Counted from the first letter of the stretch, positions 57,801 to 64,000 are shown. The stretch is 64,000 bases of DNA from JAHBNG01 sp039028975 (GCA_039028975.1 JBCCHB010000003.1:124001-188000), one strand, 5' to 3'. Program-made: numbers and translations. Notes: generated by a model from the sequence alone, not told the origin.

Positions 57801-60800
57801 ACCTGCCACCTGCCCACTTGCTACAATCACATGGGCATTGGTGCCACTGATGCCAAAGGAGCTGATGCCTGCAATACGCTCGGGTTTGGTTATATTCGCG
57901 AAATTTGCAGACTCTAAATTTTCATGCTCTGAACTTCCAGCCTCTAGACTTGCTGAGTTGGGCCAAGGCTGCAATGCTGTAGGCACTTCAACCGCAAATT
58001 CATCCCACCCGATGTAGGGGCTAGGCGTCTGAAAGTGTAGATGGGGGGGAAGCTGCCCGTAGTGTAAAGCCAATACTGTCTTGACAAAGCCAACTATCCC
58101 CGCCGCAGCCTCTAGGTGTCCCACGTTGGTCTTGACCGATCCCACATAGAGCGGCGCCTCTCGATCTTTACCAAAGACCGAACCGAGGGCGCGAATCTCA
58201 ATGGGGTCGCCTAGAGGGGTACCAGTACCATGGGCTTCAACATAATCCACCTCTGCCGGTGTGACATTGGCCGCTGATAGGGCTTGACGGAGCAATTTCT
58301 CTTGGGCACGTCGATTGGGGACGGTCAATCCGCTGCTTGGCCCATCATGATTGACAGCACTGCCCTTGATGACCGCCAGGATCGTGTCGCCATCTTCCTG
58401 CGCTTCACGAAGCCGCTTGAGCAAAACCATGCTACCACCCTCCCCACGACCATAGCCATCGGCTGCTGCATCAAAGGTCTTGCAACGACCATCAGGGGAG
58501 AGGGCTTGGATCTGGGCGAGGGCTATGTGGGTAACTGGTGCCAATATGAGACTGACGCCACCCGCCAAGGCTAGATCACACTCTCCCATGCGCAGGCTCT
58601 GACAAGCCAGATGGAGGGAGACCAAGGATGACGAACAGGCAGTATCCACCGCCATGGCTGGCCCTTGTAAACCCAGGGTGTAAGCCAACCGTCCTGCCGC
58701 AACGCTATGGCCAGCGCTGGTTGCCATGTGGGTATCCAAGTCGGCCAAGCTTTCGATGCCGCTGACCCACCCATATTCACTACCACCAATGCCTACAAAG
58801 ATACCTGTTTGGCTATCGACCAATTGACTTGGGGCCAGCCCTGCTCGCTCCAGAGCCTCCCAACTGACTTCTAGGAGTAGACGATGTTGAGGATCCATGC
58901 TTTCAGCTTCCCGAGGAGAGATGCCAAAGAATAAGGGATCAAATTGATCTACATTCTCAATAAAGGCCGATTCTCGGGTGTACATCTTACCCGGCATTGG
59001 GCGCTGTGGGTCATAAAAGTCATTCACATTCCAGCGCGACCGTGGTATTTCGGCCACCATGTCGGCCCCCTCCTGAAGCAGTTGCCAGAAGGCCTCAGGG
59101 GTATCCGCACCAGGGAAGCGACAGGCCATGCTGATAACGGCAATTGGCTCATCCATACCGATTGCGCGATATTCAGTCTGGACAATGGCTTCTCCGGTCC
59201 GGGGCGTAGACAACACCAGCACCTCGTCCAACAGGTAGTTGGCCAATTCATCAATTGTGGGGTACTCAAAAGCAATGGTCGTGGGTAGGGTACAATTGAG
59301 CTCTTGCTCTAGTTGGCGGCGTAGTTCCAGAGCCATGAGCGAATCCATGCCCAGATCGGCAAAACCAGTCGTGCGATCAGACAGATGGGCAATGCCCAAG
59401 ACCAGTCCCAATGCCCCTTCTAGATGAGCACTAAGATGTTCCAGCCGCCGACTGACAGGTAACTCTTCTAGGACTTGTACCAGGGTTGCCTTATCATGCG
59501 CAGACTCTGTTTGGGTTACAAAGTGGCTATAGAAGGGTTGAGGAATTCCTCTGGCTAGCTCGACTGTTGTCCAGTCCATGGGGATGACGCCGACTTGGCT
59601 GCGCTTGGCTCTTCCCGCTTCTTCCGCTGAAGTTGCCTCTGCCAACAGGTCCTCCAAGACTGCTATACCCAGTTGGGGTGATATGAACTGGCTCTCATCC
59701 AGAGCAATTTGCGTTGTTCGGGCAGCCATGCCTGCGTTTGCCCAAGCACCCCAATTGATGCTGAGGCCTGGTAACCCTTGCTGCTGGCGGTAGCGTGCCA
59801 GGCCATCCATAAATGAATTGGCCGCAGCGTAGTTGCCCTGTCCCATACTGCCCAGCAACGAAGCCGCCGACGAGAAGAAGACCATATAATCTAGTTCTAG
59901 CTCTTGGGTCAGTTGGTGGAGCAGCCAACTGCCAGCGACCTTGGCCGACAAGACGGTGGCAAAGCGTTCCCAATTCTGATTGAGCAAGATGCTGTCATCC
60001 AAGGTGCCTGCCGTATGGAAGATGCCCTTGAGCAAGGGCTGGTTTACCTGATTGGTTGCCTGACTCTCCGCTTTGAGCAGGTCCGTTTTAGTGAATTGAC
60101 TAAAGAGCTCACGCATACCGGCCTCATCAGCCACGTCGACCTGAGCAATTTGGACGGTGATACCCTGGGCCTCTATCCGATTGACCGCTTCCTGTTGAAC
60201 GTCGTTGGTAATACCTCGCCGTCCCGTTAAAATGAGATGACCTACACCCTGCTCTGCCAACCATTCTGCTACTAGAAGACCAAGCGCACCCAGACCACCT
60301 GTAACCATGTAGCTAGCATCATCTTCAAATGATACAGGCGCCTGGGTGCCTGGCTTGAGCTTGCTCCGTACTAACCGAGCAACTTGACGCCGTCCCTGAC
60401 GATAGGCCACCTGGGTCTCGCCACGCCCAGGATGCTGCCCGCTTTGCGGGGTAGCCGTTTGCAGAATTTCTGCCAGCAGGGTTTCTGCCATCTCTGCTGG
60501 GTCAGAATGAATAGCGTTGGAATCAGTAGTGTCAGCAGGTAAGTCAATCAATCCACCCCATAACTCGCCATGCTCCAAGCCAATCACCCGGCCTAGACCC
60601 CACAGTGGCATTTGGGCAAGCGAAACCGATTCCGTGGATTTGAGCTGCTGGCCACCTTGGGTTGCAACCCAAATTTTCGGTGGTTGTGGGCTATCGGCAA
60701 ACGCTTGGACAAGCTGTAAGACGCTACCCAAATTCTGCTCCTGGACATGCATTAGGCTAGCAACATCTTCAGGTTCCCTGCTATCATCATGGCTATCCAT

Positions 60801-63800
60801 TGAGCCATTGACAGCCCAAAGGTGAATGACCCCGCGGATCGGCACTCGATCCTCAGATTCAACAATAAATCGGTCGATGGATTCAGTCAGTCCAGTTGCG
60901 CTAGTTAGACTTTCTGGCGTTACCACACGGATTGTTTCACCCAACTCGATCAATCGTTGGGCCAGACATTCGCCTATTTCCGCAGATACGCCTGCAGGGC
61001 CAGCCAGGATAAGCCAGCGACCTGGCGTAGAGGGTGCCACTACGGCCCCTACTTTCTCCCCTCGTTCCCATGCCACTTCGTAAAGCATGGACTCGATCTG
61101 GGCTGTCAGCTGCTGGGTGCGACTCTCGGCGTCCAGGGTTTCCAGTACTCGAGTCAGCGTCTCCCGCTCATCTGTCCCAAATTCACCTTTTTCGGCAATC
61201 AGATCGGTAAGCTCTTCAATGCTGCTGGAAGAGAGCCATTGGGCAAATCCACTCTGAGGTGTAATGCCATTTACAAAACCAGTAGCAGACGCCTCGTCCG
61301 GCTCAATCCAGAATCGTTCCCGTTGGAAAGGATAAGTAGGGAGCTGCACCCGTTGCCGTTCCTGGCGCTGGTGGACGGAAAGCCAATCAATCTCAGCGCC
61401 ATGCACGAATAGCTGTCCCAGCGCAATCAGCATCTGCTGCCTGTCGCTTTGGCCCTCTCGCAAGCTTGGCAGGGTGAGGGGGGGGCTGGTCGATTGGTCG
61501 ATTGGTCGTTTGGCCGTTTGGTCTCCTACCATGCCAAGTAGAACGGGCTTGGGGCCGATTTCGAGGAGGATGTCCACGTCCTGTGCGTAGACGGTAGCTA
61601 TGCCATCCGCAAAGCGAACGGCTTCGCGGACGTGGCGAACCCAGTAATCGGCTGTCAGGATTTCATCGCCAGCCAATTGACCAGTGACGTTAGAGACCAA
61701 GGGCAAAGTGGGTGGGTGATAGGTAATGCTCTCAGCCACCTGGCGGAAATCCTCCAGCATAGCGTCCATGAGGGGAGAATGGAAGGCATGGGAGACGATG
61801 AGTTTGCGGGTCTTGATGCCTTCAGCAGCCAGCTCTTCTGTAATTTTGAGGACGGATTCTCGGACGCCCGAGATGACCACGCTCTCTACCCCATTGACGG
61901 CAGCGATGGAGATGTCATCAACATAGGGCGAAATGGCTTCCTGTACCCGAGCTTCATCTGCCAGCAGAGAGACCATCTCGCCATCCTGGGGCAAGGCCCC
62001 CATCAACGCACCCCTGGCCGCAATCAGCTTAAGACCGTCTTCTAGCCTAAAGAGACCAGCCACACAAGCCGCGGCAATCTCGCCTACGCTATGGCCGATT
62101 AGCACCTCGGGCTGGATGCCCCAAGATTGCCACAGCCTTGCCAAGGCCACCTCTAGAACAAAGAGGGCGGGTTGGGTGTATTGGGTTTGGGAGAGAGGAT
62201 CGAAGATTGGGAGCTGGGGGCTGGGGGCTGGGGGCTGCGTTGCATGGCTGTTGTCACTTGTCACTTGCTCACTGGCCCACTGGCCAGGATAAAGGATCGA
62301 CAGCAGAGATTCACCAAGTTGTTCTTGCAGAATAGCATCACATTCATCCACGGTCGCCCGGAAGGTAGATTCGGTTTGGTAGAGTTCTCGGCCCATGTCT
62401 ACGTACTGAGCGCCTTGGCCCGTAAAAAGAAAGGCGATGTGGGGCGGATTTTGAGGTGCTGTATGGCGCACAATACTGGAGCCTGCTTGGCCCTGTTGTA
62501 TGGTAGCGAGTTGGACGCGTAACTCATCGAAATCGGCGGAAATGATGGCCATTCGATGGTTGAAGGCATTGCGTCCTACGGCGGCTGTATACGAGAGGTC
62601 TGCTAAATCACGCTCACCATGAACCTGAAAATGCTCAAGGTAACGCCCAGCCAACTCGGGCAATGCTTCCTCATTCTTGACGGACAGCGGCAACAGGTGA
62701 CGAGTTTTGCCCCCTGTTTCCTGGTTGTCCTCCTCTGCCTTCTCTTGTAGCTTTTCCGGTGCGGCCAAAACAATATGCGCATTGGTCCCACTCAATCCAA
62801 ACGCGCTGATGCCAGCAATTCGTTGCCGCGGTTCTTCTCGTTCGGTAAGTATTTGGTGCTCGGTATGAGGCCAAGGCTGTAGTTCGATGGGTACTTCAAT
62901 GGCAAAGTGATCCCATTCGATGTAAGGGTTGGGGTTGTTAAAGTGGAGATGTGGAGGCAACTGACCATGGTGCAGCGAGAGAACGGTCTTGATAAAGCTG
63001 GCCATGCCCGCTGCCTCTTCCAGATGCCCCACATTGGTCTTGACCGCACCGACCTGTAGAGGTGTGGTTCGTTCTGAGCCAAAGATGGCACCCAAGGCGC
63101 GAATCTCAATGGGATCGCCCAAAGGCGTGCCAGTGCCGTGAGCCTCAATATAATCGACCTCATCGGGTGTAACTTGCGCGGTGGCCAGGGCCTGACGAAT
63201 CAATTTCTCCTGAGCGTGCATGTTGGGAACGGTCAAGCCGCTGCTGGGGCCATCATGATTGATGGCGCTACCCTTGACCACAGCCAAAATGGGGTCGCCG
63301 TCTGCCTCTGCCTCACTCAAGCGCTTGAGCAGAACCATGCCTACCCCCTCCCCTCGACCATAGCCATCGGCCGTCGCATCAAAAGTTTTACAGCGCCCAT
63401 CGGCAGAGATTGCTTGCATTTGGGAGAGAGTAATATGACCAAAAGGCGATAGAATCAAGCTGACGCCTCCAGCCAACGCTAGGTCACATTCGCCAGCCCG
63501 CAAACTTTGGCAGGCGAGGTGTAAGGAGACCAAGGAAGACGAACAGGCTGTATCCACAGCCATTGTGGGACCCTGAAGACCCAACGTGTAGGCCAAGCGA
63601 CCTGCGGCCACGCTGTTGCTACCGCCAGTGACCGTATGGGTATCTAACTCGGCCGTGCTTTGGAGGCCCTCCATGGCTCCATAGTCTCCACCGCTGATGC
63701 CCACAAAGACGCCGGTTGAGCTATCGATCAGGTTGCTTTGGGCCAGGCCGGCTCGCTCCAGAACCTCCCAACTGACCTCAAGAAGCAGGCGCTGCTGGGG

Positions 63801-64000
63801 ATCAATGCCCACTGCTTCCCGAGGCGCGATACCAAAGAAGAGGGGATCAAATTGGTCTACATCGTCGATAAAGGCAGCCTCTCGGGTGTACATCTTGCCT
63901 GGTAGCGGTCGCTGGGCGTCATAGAATTCATCCGCGTCCCAGCGAGACGAGGGGATCTCTTGAACCATGTCATGACCGTTCTTAAGCATCTGCCAGAAGG
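48897..64000 (-). CDS. Gene A: type I modular PKS, three KS-AT-KR-ACP modules; N-terminal end missing
   Basis: The frame is open to the right edge. The first methionine in view (63989) lies inside a KS (FWQMLKNG), so the true start is outside the window. Three modules follow. Module 1 KS Cys codon is at 63545, its AT has HAFH (malonyl type), and its KR has LDD (B-type). Module 2 AT has GHSLGD and MAAH, KR without LDD. Module 3 has DSACSSS in its KS, AT with VAAH, KR without LDD. No DH or ER is present, so three hydroxylated units are expected. The last ACP differs from the others (IEIRNQISQGL), and the protein ends in a short acidic tail (AAEIEVRI) rather than a coiled-coil dock. That fits hand-over to the TubC-type domain of gene B. 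The stop is at 48897, 199 bases before gene B. Confidence 0.95.
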   Translation of the reverse strand, partial: FWQMLKNGHDMVQEIPSSRWDADEFYDAQRPLPGKMYTREAAFIDDVDQFDPLFFGIAPREAVGIDPQQRLLLEVSWEVLERAGLAQSNLIDSSTGVFVGISGGDYGAMEGLQSTAELDTHTVTGGSNSVAAGRLAYTLGLQGPTMAVDTACSSSLVSLHLACQSLRAGECDLALAGGVSLILSPFGHITLSQMQAISADGRCKTFDATADGYGRGEGVGMVLLKRLSEAEADGDPILAVVKGSAINHDGPSSGLTVPNMHAQEKLIRQALATAQVTPDEVDYIEAHGTGTPLGDPIEIRALGAIFGSERTTPLQVGAVKTNVGHLEEAAGMASFIKTVLSLHHGQLPPHLHFNNPNPYIEWDHFAIEVPIELQPWPHTEHQILTEREEPRQRIAGISAFGLSGTNAHIVLAAPEKLQEKAEEDNQETGGKTRHLLPLSVKNEEALPELAGRYLEHFQVHGERDLADLSYTAAVGRNAFNHRMAIISADFDELRVQLATIQQGQAGSSIVRHTAPQNPPHIAFLFTGQGAQYVDMGRELYQTESTFRATVDECDAILQEQLGESLLSILYPGQWASEQVTSDNSHATQPPAPSPQLPIFDPLSQTQYTQPALFVLEVALARLWQSWGIQPEVLIGHSVGEIAAACVAGLFRLEDGLKLIAARGALMGALPQDGEMVSLLADEARVQEAISPYVDDISIAAVNGVESVVISGVRESVLKITEELAAEGIKTRKLIVSHAFHSPLMDAMLEDFRQVAESITYHPPTLPLVSNVTGQLAGDEILTADYWVRHVREAVRFADGIATVYAQDVDILLEIGPKPVLLGMVGDQTAKRPIDQSTSPPLTLPSLREGQSDRQQMLIALGQLFVHGAEIDWLSVHQRQERQRVQLPTYPFQRERFWIEPDEASATGFVNGITPQSGFAQWLSSSSIEELTDLIAEKGEFGTDERETLTRVLETLDAESRTQQLTAQIESMLYEVAWERGEKVGAVVAPSTPGRWLILAGPAGVSAEIGECLAQRLIELGETIRVVTPESLTSATGLTESIDRFIVESEDRVPIRGVIHLWAVNGSMDSHDDSREPEDVASLMHVQEQNLGSVLQLVQAFADSPQPPKIWVATQGGQQLKSTESVSLAQMPLWGLGRVIGLEHGELWGGLIDLPADTTDSNAIHSDPAEMAETLLAEILQTATPQSGQHPGRGETQVAYRQGRRQVARLVRSKLKPGTQAPVSFEDDASYMVTGGLGALGLLVAEWLAEQGVGHLILTGRRGITNDVQQEAVNRIEAQGITVQIAQVDVADEAGMRELFSQFTKTDLLKAESQATNQVNQPLLKGIFHTAGTLDDSILLNQNWERFATVLSAKVAGSWLLHQLTQELELDYMVFFSSAASLLGSMGQGNYAAANSFMDGLARYRQQQGLPGLSINWGAWANAGMAARTTQIALDESQFISPQLGIAVLEDLLAEATSAEEAGRAKRSQVGVIPMDWTTVELARGIPQPFYSHFVTQTESAHDKATLVQVLEELPVSRRLEHLSAHLEGALGLVLGIAHLSDRTTGFADLGMDSLMALELRRQLEQELNCTLPTTIAFEYPTIDELANYLLDEVLVLSTPRTGEAIVQTEYRAIGMDEPIAVISMACRFPGADTPEAFWQLLQEGADMVAEIPRSRWNVNDFYDPQRPMPGKMYTRESAFIENVDQFDPLFFGISPREAESMDPQHRLLLEVSWEALERAGLAPSQLVDSQTGIFVGIGGSEYGWVSGIESLADLDTHMATSAGHSVAAGRLAYTLGLQGPAMAVDTACSSSLVSLHLACQSLRMGECDLALAGGVSLILAPVTHIALAQIQALSPDGRCKTFDAAADGYGRGEGGSMVLLKRLREAQEDGDTILAVIKGSAVNHDGPSSGLTVPNRRAQEKLLRQALSAANVTPAEVDYVEAHGTGTPLGDPIEIRALGSVFGKDREAPLYVGSVKTNVGHLEAAAGIVGFVKTVLALHYGQLPPHLHFQTPSPYIGWDEFAVEVPTALQPWPNSASLEAGSSEHENLESANFANITKPERIAGISSFGISGTNAHVIVASGQVAGGQVEGVKEAGGQVVVVTDPSLSPQGQADPSLSPQGQADPSPSPQGQADQQANRSLHLLPISAKSASALPELAQRYLNHLTSHPESDLGDLCYTAGVGRSHFNQRRAIVATDQDDLQTKLTALSQGEEHVGLLHGTVGQKPPQIAFLFTGQGAQYLRMGQELYETQHAFSSVIERCEVVAQEVLGRSLIELLYPEAEPEHNDIMDSHPCGQAVNFAVECGLVDLWKAWGIQPDFVLGHSLGDFAAAYAAGVISLADGLRLVSERGRLMEQAVGSMVSIMGSEADIAPFVEPYEDVVIGVVNGPYSVVISGGDEHVMAAAEAIQEAGFKTRKVAVPMAAHSPLLDPVLDEFETLIRQQITLRPPQRPVVSSMTGQMITDELTDPTYWRQHLRQPVRFVDGVKTLAAEGCTLFVEIGPKPTLLGMVGQIIESVIVQDVGEQVTAPVAEPQEPILIPSLHHEQDDRYQMLTNLGTLYVHGVDLDWELLSHETNIGLAESSPTGASKRRVLLPTYPFQRDRYWLGDGGELAGLQESRASQNGFAQWLSTNSIEELTDLVAIRGHFDATERETVTRVLNTLEDENRAQQKATQVEAMTYQVAWEREQISSKLVPPTEPGRWIILVDDNLLDKSNADADSLGDALANQLTEWGEQVEQVSNGGTNDQIALSELLQRVATYQKEELPLRGILHLWALADAMPPQDNQATPEHLANLMQSQERNLGGLLQIVQTLAQADSSTESGTEPRAADKSSRQSPRLWVVTRGAQQLEPEEDVSVAQTPLWGMGRNVTLEYGDLWGGLIDLDPSVDHPKATASEMAHSILAEILQSGVAGDLQSEEQSEEQIAYRQGNRYVARLVPAQLQVNQERIEIRDDGTYLVTGGLGGLGLQIVRWLVAQGAKQLILTGRRGVQTKHQQSILDELTEKGATIQVAQVDVADVTGMVQLFEQIADAGSLLRGVIHLAGVAGYKALPSLQWDDFEAVLRPKVVGGWLLHLLTTEWNLDFFISYSSGAAIWGSKYQAHYGAANHFIDGLMAYRRSQGLPGLSIAWGPWAGGGMATPEAQAMLLAMGLRSFSPEEGLAIQEYLMQTDAVQITAADVDWSSLKSLYEMHKPRRFLAELKVAQADTGQDSGESSTEGAKFVEELQLLPGNQRLDALRDHIHATLAEILGLREHMDQTLDHAIGFADLGMDSIMALELRRQLARTLGISLSSTIAFEYPTVDALARHLMSELPLSASSVEAEGSGSAAQGVEPSHSVNRTIGMDEPIAVVSMACRLPGANTPEDFWQLLQAGTDMMREVPKSRWDLDEFYDAQRPMPGKMYTREAAFIEQADQFDPLFFGISPREAESMDPQHRILLEVGWETLERAGLVPSQLVDSQTGVFIGISGGDYGLATGSHDWADMDLYGITSSASNAAAGRLAYFLGLQGPTMAVDSACSSSLVALHLACQSLRTGECDLALSGGVSLMLSPIGHIGLSQMQALAPDGRCKTFDASADGYGRGEGSGMVLLKRLSEAEADGDKILAVIKGSAVNHDGSSSGFTVPNKLAHEKLINQALANAQVTPDEVGYIEAHGTGTSLGDPIEIRALGAVFGAKRREPLLVGSVKTNMGHLEAAAGITGFMKTVLSLHYGQLPPHLHFTTPSPHIEWDDFAIDIPTTLQPWPGVAEGTLALAGISAFGVSGTNAHIVVGASGQVASGQVASGQVASGQVASGQGASEQVVDKARPRHLLTLSAKNAEALPDLASRYTTYLEEHRDIDLGDLCHSAAVRRSHFNHRLAVVAESYTDLQSKLALVEKGESGLGIVQGSTSQLRPRIAFLFTGQGAQYLDMGRELYQTGADDSLFRSIIDRCDRVAQEHLGRSLLELIYPTAPPEQNDLMESHPCGQAVNFAIECALADLWRSWGVEPAVVLGHSLGDFAAAYTAGVLSLEDGLRLVIERGRLMETALGSMVSVMASEEEVLPFITQSDSSTTTAPDTDSDTRPDTDSDTRPDTRPVLLYEDVTLGVINGPQSVVISGGDTNVALVAEQLKEAGFKTRQLEIPVAAHSPMLDPVLDDFESAVQNLVLSHPNVPVVSSMTGKRVSDELTDPSYWRRHLRNTVRFADGVETLISEGCTIFIEIGPKPTLLGMVGQLADGQATGESTPTTLPSLRENVSDWEQMLESLGTLYTRGIDIDWEGFDQAYERHRVTLPTYPFQRQRYWAGPESTQTPGSANASANGHLNGQANGHINGSEPKDSFAQLLSTHTSDGTIEQLTDLIAGRKEFATEDKSMVLKVLAALEAENRASQIAAQIDSMIYEVSWEPQTPPAMVPPSTAGRWLILADRPKYSAKDHAHENGSGADEAATDESSMNEADGKKVSVGESLAQRLSDLGESVDLVTEEAELTELTAQLLTPNSETPPLRGVIHLWALNDGADRLDLVEERDPAELMQSQKRNLGSVLHLVHSLTTIEEQAPRMWVITEGAQQLSPAEPVAVTQTPLWGMGRVVTLEHLELWGGLIDMDSRTPTEETAQLLLAEILQQEEEREAQGEEQIAYRRGERYVARLVSAQPAPSIKKPSIRADGTYLITGGLGGLGLQNAYWLAEQGARHLILTGRSSVKVQGQQDVLDELQAQGVEVKIVQVDVADEVGMTQLFAGLSEDVAQGGPDLCGVIHVAGVGSLQALQTLHWEEIETVLRPKVLGGWLLHRLTAEYELDFFIGYSSGAGIWGSKRQAHYGAANHFLDGLMAYRRSQGLPGLSLAWGPWDAPGMASPEIQASLEAIGVHSFSAELALAVQAYLMQRGAAQVTVADVDWVRLQTLFEIGRPRRFLAKLVSHSPAHETADDSATQKEENLVRQVELLEELSRLSDDERHQRLDEYIRAKIATIMRVPDSVKIDTQVDLMTMGLDSLMAIEIRNQISQGLAVEIPVIQLMDNMSIEGLARLVGEQLSETQYGDGKPPKTSPEFAPLADSPSEKGNDSTADNEDDQLDSPAAEIEVRI
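51850..51912 (-). repeat. 12-base tandem repeat in the gene A module 3 AT
   Basis: Alternating 12-base units (gggcgggtatct and gaatcggtatct) encode Asp-Thr-Arg-Pro and Asp-Thr-Asp-Ser repeats. They lie between the LPFITQS and LLYEDVTLGV segments of the AT, a loop absent from gene A module 2 and gene B. Confidence 0.85.
52681..52761 (-). repeat. Octamer/heptamer repeat in the gene A module 3 KS-AT linker
   Basis: Alternating eight- and seven-base cacttgcc-type units give a 15-base period translated as ASGQV about five times, directly after the GTNAHIVVG end of the KS. It uses the same core sequence as the AT-linker octamers in genes B, D and E, but at a different linker. Confidence 0.9.
57661..57750 (-). 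repeat. Three 30-base palindromic repeats in gene A module 2
   Basis: Three tandem 30-base units (57661-57690, 57691-57720, 57721-57750) encode DPSLSPQGQA-type decapeptides in the KS-AT linker. Units 2 and 3 each contain a perfect 7-bp stem (TCCCTGT / ACAGGGA) around GGAG; unit 1 keeps the stem with one wobble pair. A single related copy lies in gene B at 41063-41100. Confidence 0.92.
57759..57821 (-). repeat. Octamer-like repeat beside the palindromic array in gene A module 2
   Basis: Copies of ccacctgccc and related units encode VASGQVAGGQVEG-type sequence immediately after the KS end. It is a diverged member of the cacttgcc family, next to the 30-base array. Confidence 0.75.
59165..64000 (-). 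other. Gene A module 1: KS (slightly truncated)-AT-KR-ACP
   Basis: Approximate positions: KS 64000-62760 (only its first few tens of residues missing), AT 62440-61500 with GHSVG Ser codon at 62090 and HAFH from 61790, helical FAQWL linker, KR 60350-59600 with Tyr codon at 59831, ACP Ser codon at 59342. The KR has HTAGTLDDS, the B-type motif, unlike the other KR-only modules. The KS is of the RWDADEFYD class that here follows KR-only modules, so the missing upstream module is probably KR-only too. Confidence 0.88.
62205..62285 (-). repeat. Heptamer and octamer repeats in the gene A module 1 AT linker
   Basis: A ggctggg heptamer run (about 62210-62236) is followed by cttgtcacttgctcactggcc-like units. 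They encode a Gln-Pro-Pro-Ala-Pro-rich and WASEQVTS-type linker between the LLSILYPGQ and SQTQYTQPAL segments. Confidence 0.75.

Larger units (their letters stand above)
54110..59160 (-). other. Gene A module 2: KS-AT-KR-ACP, MAAH-type AT
   Basis: KS 59160-57830 (Cys codon at 58637). AT 57370-56520 with Ser codon at 57089 in GHSLGD, and MAAH in place of HAFH. KR about 55200-54540 with Tyr codon at 54758, Trp eight residues earlier, no LDD. ACP Ser codon at 54251 within GMDSI. The KS-AT linker carries three copies of a 30-base palindromic repeat and a run of octamer-like repeats. Expected: one extension, perhaps alpha-substituted, with an L-hydroxyl. Confidence 0.85.

Noticed and set aside
63980..63989. 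Methionine at 63989 as the start of gene A
   Set aside because: The frame stays open upstream with FWQ before it, and the position is inside the KS N-terminal region, so this is an internal Met of a truncated gene.
1..64000. Many plus-strand reading frames of 60-180 codons
   Set aside because: They are antisense to continuous PKS/NRPS frames, have no recognisable domains, and their composition is what reverse-complemented PKS codons give.

Overview
The window is almost wall-to-wall modular type I polyketide synthase (PKS) with one embedded nonribosomal peptide synthetase (NRPS) module. All six genes lie on the minus strand, so transcription and probably assembly run from position 64000 down to position 1. 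Both ends cut a PKS gene, so the loading module, release domain, tailoring enzymes, regulators and transporters are all outside the window. No plus-strand gene, RNA gene, transposase or CRISPR array is supported. The composition is moderate GC by eye. Heptamer and octamer microsatellites occur inside coding linkers. These features, with the PKS sequence style, fit a filamentous cyanobacterium or a Chloroflexota bacterium; I cannot decide between them from this sequence.

Layout in transcription order, with my working names. Gene A (64000-48897, 5' end missing) holds three KS-AT-KR-ACP modules. After a 199-base gap, gene B (48697-39614) holds a TubC-type docking domain, C-A-PCP with a threonine-type A-domain code, then KS-AT-KR-ACP. 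Gene C (39614-32493) is KS-AT-DH-ER-KR-ACP. Gene D (32491-13469, 6340 aa) has three modules: fully reducing, KR-only, fully reducing. Gene E (13468-6434) is one fully reducing module. Gene F (6408 to beyond position 1) is KS-AT-KR-ACP followed by the start of another KS. Genes B to F are separated by at most 25 bases or overlap, so they look like one translationally coupled operon. The 199-base A-B gap is the only real break.

How they should work together: if gene order equals assembly order, gene A extends an acyl chain three times and leaves hydroxyls. Gene B adds Thr and extends it with a reduced ketide, giving a statine-like 4-amino-3,5-dihydroxy acid. Genes C to F then add two saturated units, one hydroxylated unit, two more saturated units and another hydroxylated unit. 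Seven ATs carry the malonyl-type HAFH motif. Three (gene A modules 2 and 3, and gene B) carry an unusual xAAH motif and GHSLGD, and may load an alpha-substituted extender.

Main points for a second look: four KS sequence classes that largely follow the chemistry of the preceding module; a palindromic element present in two genes in different reading frames with a compensatory base change in its stem; octamer repeats at matching linker positions; the xAAH AT class; and the Thr-ketide junction with its own ACP and docking tail. I do not recognise the product and assign no gene symbols.
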